A model generated the notes under the pieces. The model was not told the origin of the DNA. It saw only the letters and a program-made list of their open reading frames with translations, and did no database searches. Shown piece by piece: positions 5,725-7,476 of a stretch of DNA of 7,476 nucleotides. The position numbers and the translations under genes are program-made. This DNA is from Cellvibrionales bacterium UBA2618 (lineage in GTDB: Bacteria; Pseudomonadota; Gammaproteobacteria; Pseudomonadales; Porticoccaceae). Where the stretch lies: positions 1 through 7,476 of the forward strand of contig DDJS01000030.1 in NCBI GenBank assembly GCA_002339165.1, in the 5' to 3' direction. Numbering within the stretch: position 1 is the stretch's first letter; the number at the start of each line of letters is the position of its first letter.

Positions 5725-6477
5725 ATGAAAGTACTGGTACCAGTTAAGCGAGTTGTCGATTATAACGTCAAGGTAAGGCCCAAGTCGGATGGTAGCGACG
5801 CCGATTTAGCCAACTTAAAGATGTCCATCAATCCCTTTTGCGAGATTGCCGTTGAAGAGGCAGTGCGCCTCAAAGAGCAGGGCATTGTCAGCGAGATTGT
5901 CGCCGTGTCTGTCGGTGTTCAACAAGCGCAGGAGCAGTTGCGCACGGCACTCGCGCTGGGTGCAGACCGCGCCATCTTGATTGCCACCGATGTCGCCATC
6001 GAGCCATTGGCGGTCGCTAAATGCCTTAAGGCCGTGTGCGATAATGAGAAACCCGATATCGTTTTGCTCGGTAAGCAGGCGATCGACGGTGACAATAACC
6101 AGACCGGCCAGATGCTCGGTGCCCTTACAGGATTCCCCCAAGCGACCTTTGCCTCAGAGTTGACCCTGAGCGCCGATGGCGCCATTGTCAAGCGCGAAGT
6201 CGATGGCGGCCTGCAGACCCTGTCGTTGACGCTGCCGGCTATCGTGACCACTGACTTACGCCTTAACGAGCCGCGCTATGCGTCGCTGCCCAACATTATG
6301 AAGGCCAAGCGCAAGCCACTTGACAGCACCACGCCCGAAGAGCTCGGCGTCGATGCCACACCCCGCACCAGTTTGCTGAACGTTAGATTACCCGCCGAGC
6401 GCCAGGCTGGGGTCGTGGTAGAAGACGTCAGCGCGCTGGTCGATAAACTGAAGAACGAAGCGAAGGTGATCTCATGA
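5725..6477 (+). CDS. etfB: Electron transfer flavoprotein beta subunit
   Basis: Small subunit of the soluble ETF heterodimer, which accepts electrons from acyl-CoA and related dehydrogenases. The subunit binds AMP structurally and docks onto partner dehydrogenases. It has 250 residues from the ATG at 5725, equal to the family's typical 249-255, and opens MKVLVPVKRVVDYNVKVRPK as in Pseudomonas EtfB. GAAGGA lies five bases before the ATG and fixes the start. NPFCEIAVEEAVRLKE at 36-51, LGKQAIDGDNNQTGQM at 115-130 (the AMP-site block) and LRLNEPRYASLPNIMKAKRKPL at 178-199 are all present; the last is the ETF-beta signature and holds the dehydrogenase recognition loop with its key leucine at 188. 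The C-terminal helix VSALVDKLKNEAKVI is also typical. It shares an ATGA overlap with etfA, so the subunits are translated in equal amounts. Confidence 0.97.
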   Translation: MKVLVPVKRVVDYNVKVRPKSDGSDADLANLKMSINPFCEIAVEEAVRLKEQGIVSEIVAVSVGVQQAQEQLRTALALGADRAILIATDVAIEPLAVAKCLKAVCDNEKPDIVLLGKQAIDGDNNQTGQMLGALTGFPQATFASELTLSADGAIVKREVDGGLQTLSLTLPAIVTTDLRLNEPRYASLPNIMKAKRKPLDSTTPEELGVDATPRTSLLNVRLPAERQAGVVVEDVSALVDKLKNEAKVIS

Positions 6478-7403
6478 GCACGTTGATTATTGCAGAACAC
6501 GACAATGCCTCACTCAAGGCAGCAACGCTAAATTCGGTGGCTGCTGCGCAAGCCATCGGTGGCGATATTGATATATTGGTGGCCGGCAGCGATTGTCAAG
6601 CCGTTGCCAAACAGGCCGCACAGATCGCCGGCATCGCGCGAGTACGGGTGGCCGATAATGCCGCTTACGCCAACGCTCTGGCCGAAAACGTGGCACCGTT
6701 GATCGTCGAGATAGCCGGCGATTACTCGCACATACTCGGGACAGCAACTACCACTGCGAAGAACATTTTGCCGCGCGCTGCAGCGCTGCTCGACGTTCAG
6801 TCAATTTCGGACATTAGCGCGGTGATCAGCGACGATACCTTTGAGCGACCAGTGTACGCCGGCAGTATGATCGCCACGGTGCAGAGCAGCGACGCCATCA
6901 AGGTGATTACCGTGCGTGGAACGGCGTTTGACGCCGCCGCCAGTGATGGCGGTTCAGCATCCATTGAAGCCATTGATTCGGCACACGATGCAGGTAATTC
7001 TTCGTTTGTCGGTGAAGAAGTGGCAGCCTCGGATCGCCCAGAGTTAACCGCCGCAAAAACCGTGGTCTCCGGTGGCCGAGCGCTGGGTAGCGAAGAGCAA
7101 TTTTCGATGATCTATCATCTCGCCGATCACATGGGTGCGGCAGTCGGCGCATCGCGTGCAGCGGTTGACGCCGGGTATGCGCCGAACGATATGCAAGTCG
7201 GACAGACTGGTAAGATCGTCGCGCCAGACCTGTATATGGCGATCGGCATCTCGGGTGCGATTCAGCATCTCGCCGGCATGAAGGACAGTAAAGTGATCGT
7301 CGCGATCAATAAAGATGAAGAGGCACCGATATTTTCGGTGGCCGATTATGGGTTGGTGGCAGATTTATTTGTTGCGCTACCCGAACTGGAAGCAGCGCTC
7401 TAA
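6474..7403 (+). CDS. etfA: Electron transfer flavoprotein alpha subunit
   Basis: Large ETF subunit that carries the redox-active FAD and hands electrons to ETF-QO. It has 309 residues, as expected. The N-terminal domain begins MSTLIIAEHDN. The C-terminal FAD domain shows, in order, VVSGGRALGS at 197-206, GAAVGASRAAVDAGYAPNDMQ at 221-241, GQTGKIVAPDLYMAIGISGA at 243-262, IQHLAGMKDSKVIVAINKD at 263-281, and APIFSVADYGLVADLF at 284-299. These are the standard FAD-contact loops, including the Arg in GASR and the QTGK and GISG segments. The ATG at 6474 overlaps the etfB stop (ATGA), with AAGGTGA at 6463-6469 as ribosome binding site. The gene ends 15 bases before a strong terminator, so etfBA is a two-gene operon, at least at its 3' end. 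Confidence 0.97.
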   Translation: MSTLIIAEHDNASLKAATLNSVAAAQAIGGDIDILVAGSDCQAVAKQAAQIAGIARVRVADNAAYANALAENVAPLIVEIAGDYSHILGTATTTAKNILPRAAALLDVQSISDISAVISDDTFERPVYAGSMIATVQSSDAIKVITVRGTAFDAAASDGGSASIEAIDSAHDAGNSSFVGEEVAASDRPELTAAKTVVSGGRALGSEEQFSMIYHLADHMGAAVGASRAAVDAGYAPNDMQVGQTGKIVAPDLYMAIGISGAIQHLAGMKDSKVIVAINKDEEAPIFSVADYGLVADLFVALPELEAAL

Positions 7404-7418
7404 GCGCGCGGTTATACA

Positions 7419-7456
7419 GCCAATAAAAAAGGCCCTTAGAGGCCTTTTTTATTGGC
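7419..7456. terminator. Strong bidirectional intrinsic terminator after etfA
   Basis: GCCAATAAAAAAGGCC (7419-7434) and GGCCTTTTTTATTGGC (7441-7456) form a perfect 16-bp stem with a six-base loop, CTTAGA. A G+C core of four pairs is followed by six T on the plus strand, and by symmetry six T on the minus strand, so it can end transcription from both directions. Confidence 0.92.
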
Positions 7457-7476
7457 AATTAAACGGCTTTTTATAA

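Noticed and set aside
5815..6251. Minus-strand open frames opposite etfB (108 and 110 codons)
   Set aside because: Shadows of etfB; no ribosome binding site or family resemblance.

Overview
The window reads as a chromosomal, housekeeping segment of a gammaproteobacterium. The protein sequences are closest, from memory, to Pseudomonas and related marine Pseudomonadales/Cellvibrionales-type lineages. Pointers to this are a 323-residue CysB, a 205-residue ThrH (a phosphoserine phosphatase/homoserine phosphotransferase typical of pseudomonads), a Pseudomonas-style ETF cluster, and a TetR gene joined to a DUF1285 gene. Base composition and coding style look even across the window. I see no transposase, integrase, CRISPR array, complete tRNA, rRNA or phage gene.

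Layout. Bases 1-53 hold only the 5' end of a minus-strand gene, probably a TauE/SafE-type membrane permease. It diverges from cysB (240-1211, +) across an AT-rich promoter region. On the plus strand follow thrH (1327-1944), a TetR-family regulator (2025-2702) and a DUF1285 gene (2695-3267) that overlaps the regulator by 8 bases. A gene-free stretch (3268-3726) contains two short tandem repeats, a near-perfect match to the complement of the 16S rRNA 3' end, and a minus-strand intrinsic terminator that I assign to the next gene. That gene is electron-transfer flavoprotein:ubiquinone oxidoreductase (ETF-QO, 3727-5370, minus). It diverges across about 354 bases from etfB (5725-6477, +) and etfA (6474-7403, +), which overlap as ATGA. 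A perfect 16-bp hairpin (7419-7456) closes the etf operon.

How the genes work together. EtfB and EtfA form the soluble FAD/AMP heterodimer that collects electrons from acyl-CoA and other dehydrogenases. ETF-QO passes those electrons through FAD and a [4Fe-4S] cluster to ubiquinone, so the right half of the window is a complete ETF-to-quinone module. CysB controls sulfur assimilation and may regulate the divergent permease. ThrH belongs to serine/threonine metabolism. The TetR-DUF1285 pair has no proven role. Its place beside the ETF genes makes fatty-acid or acyl-CoA sensing a reasonable guess, but no operator was identified.

I did not find a clearly novel system. The items most worth a second look are the TetR-DUF1285 pair, the repeat-bearing gap at 3268-3726, the strand-specific G-U-rich terminator, and the TTG start of ETF-QO.
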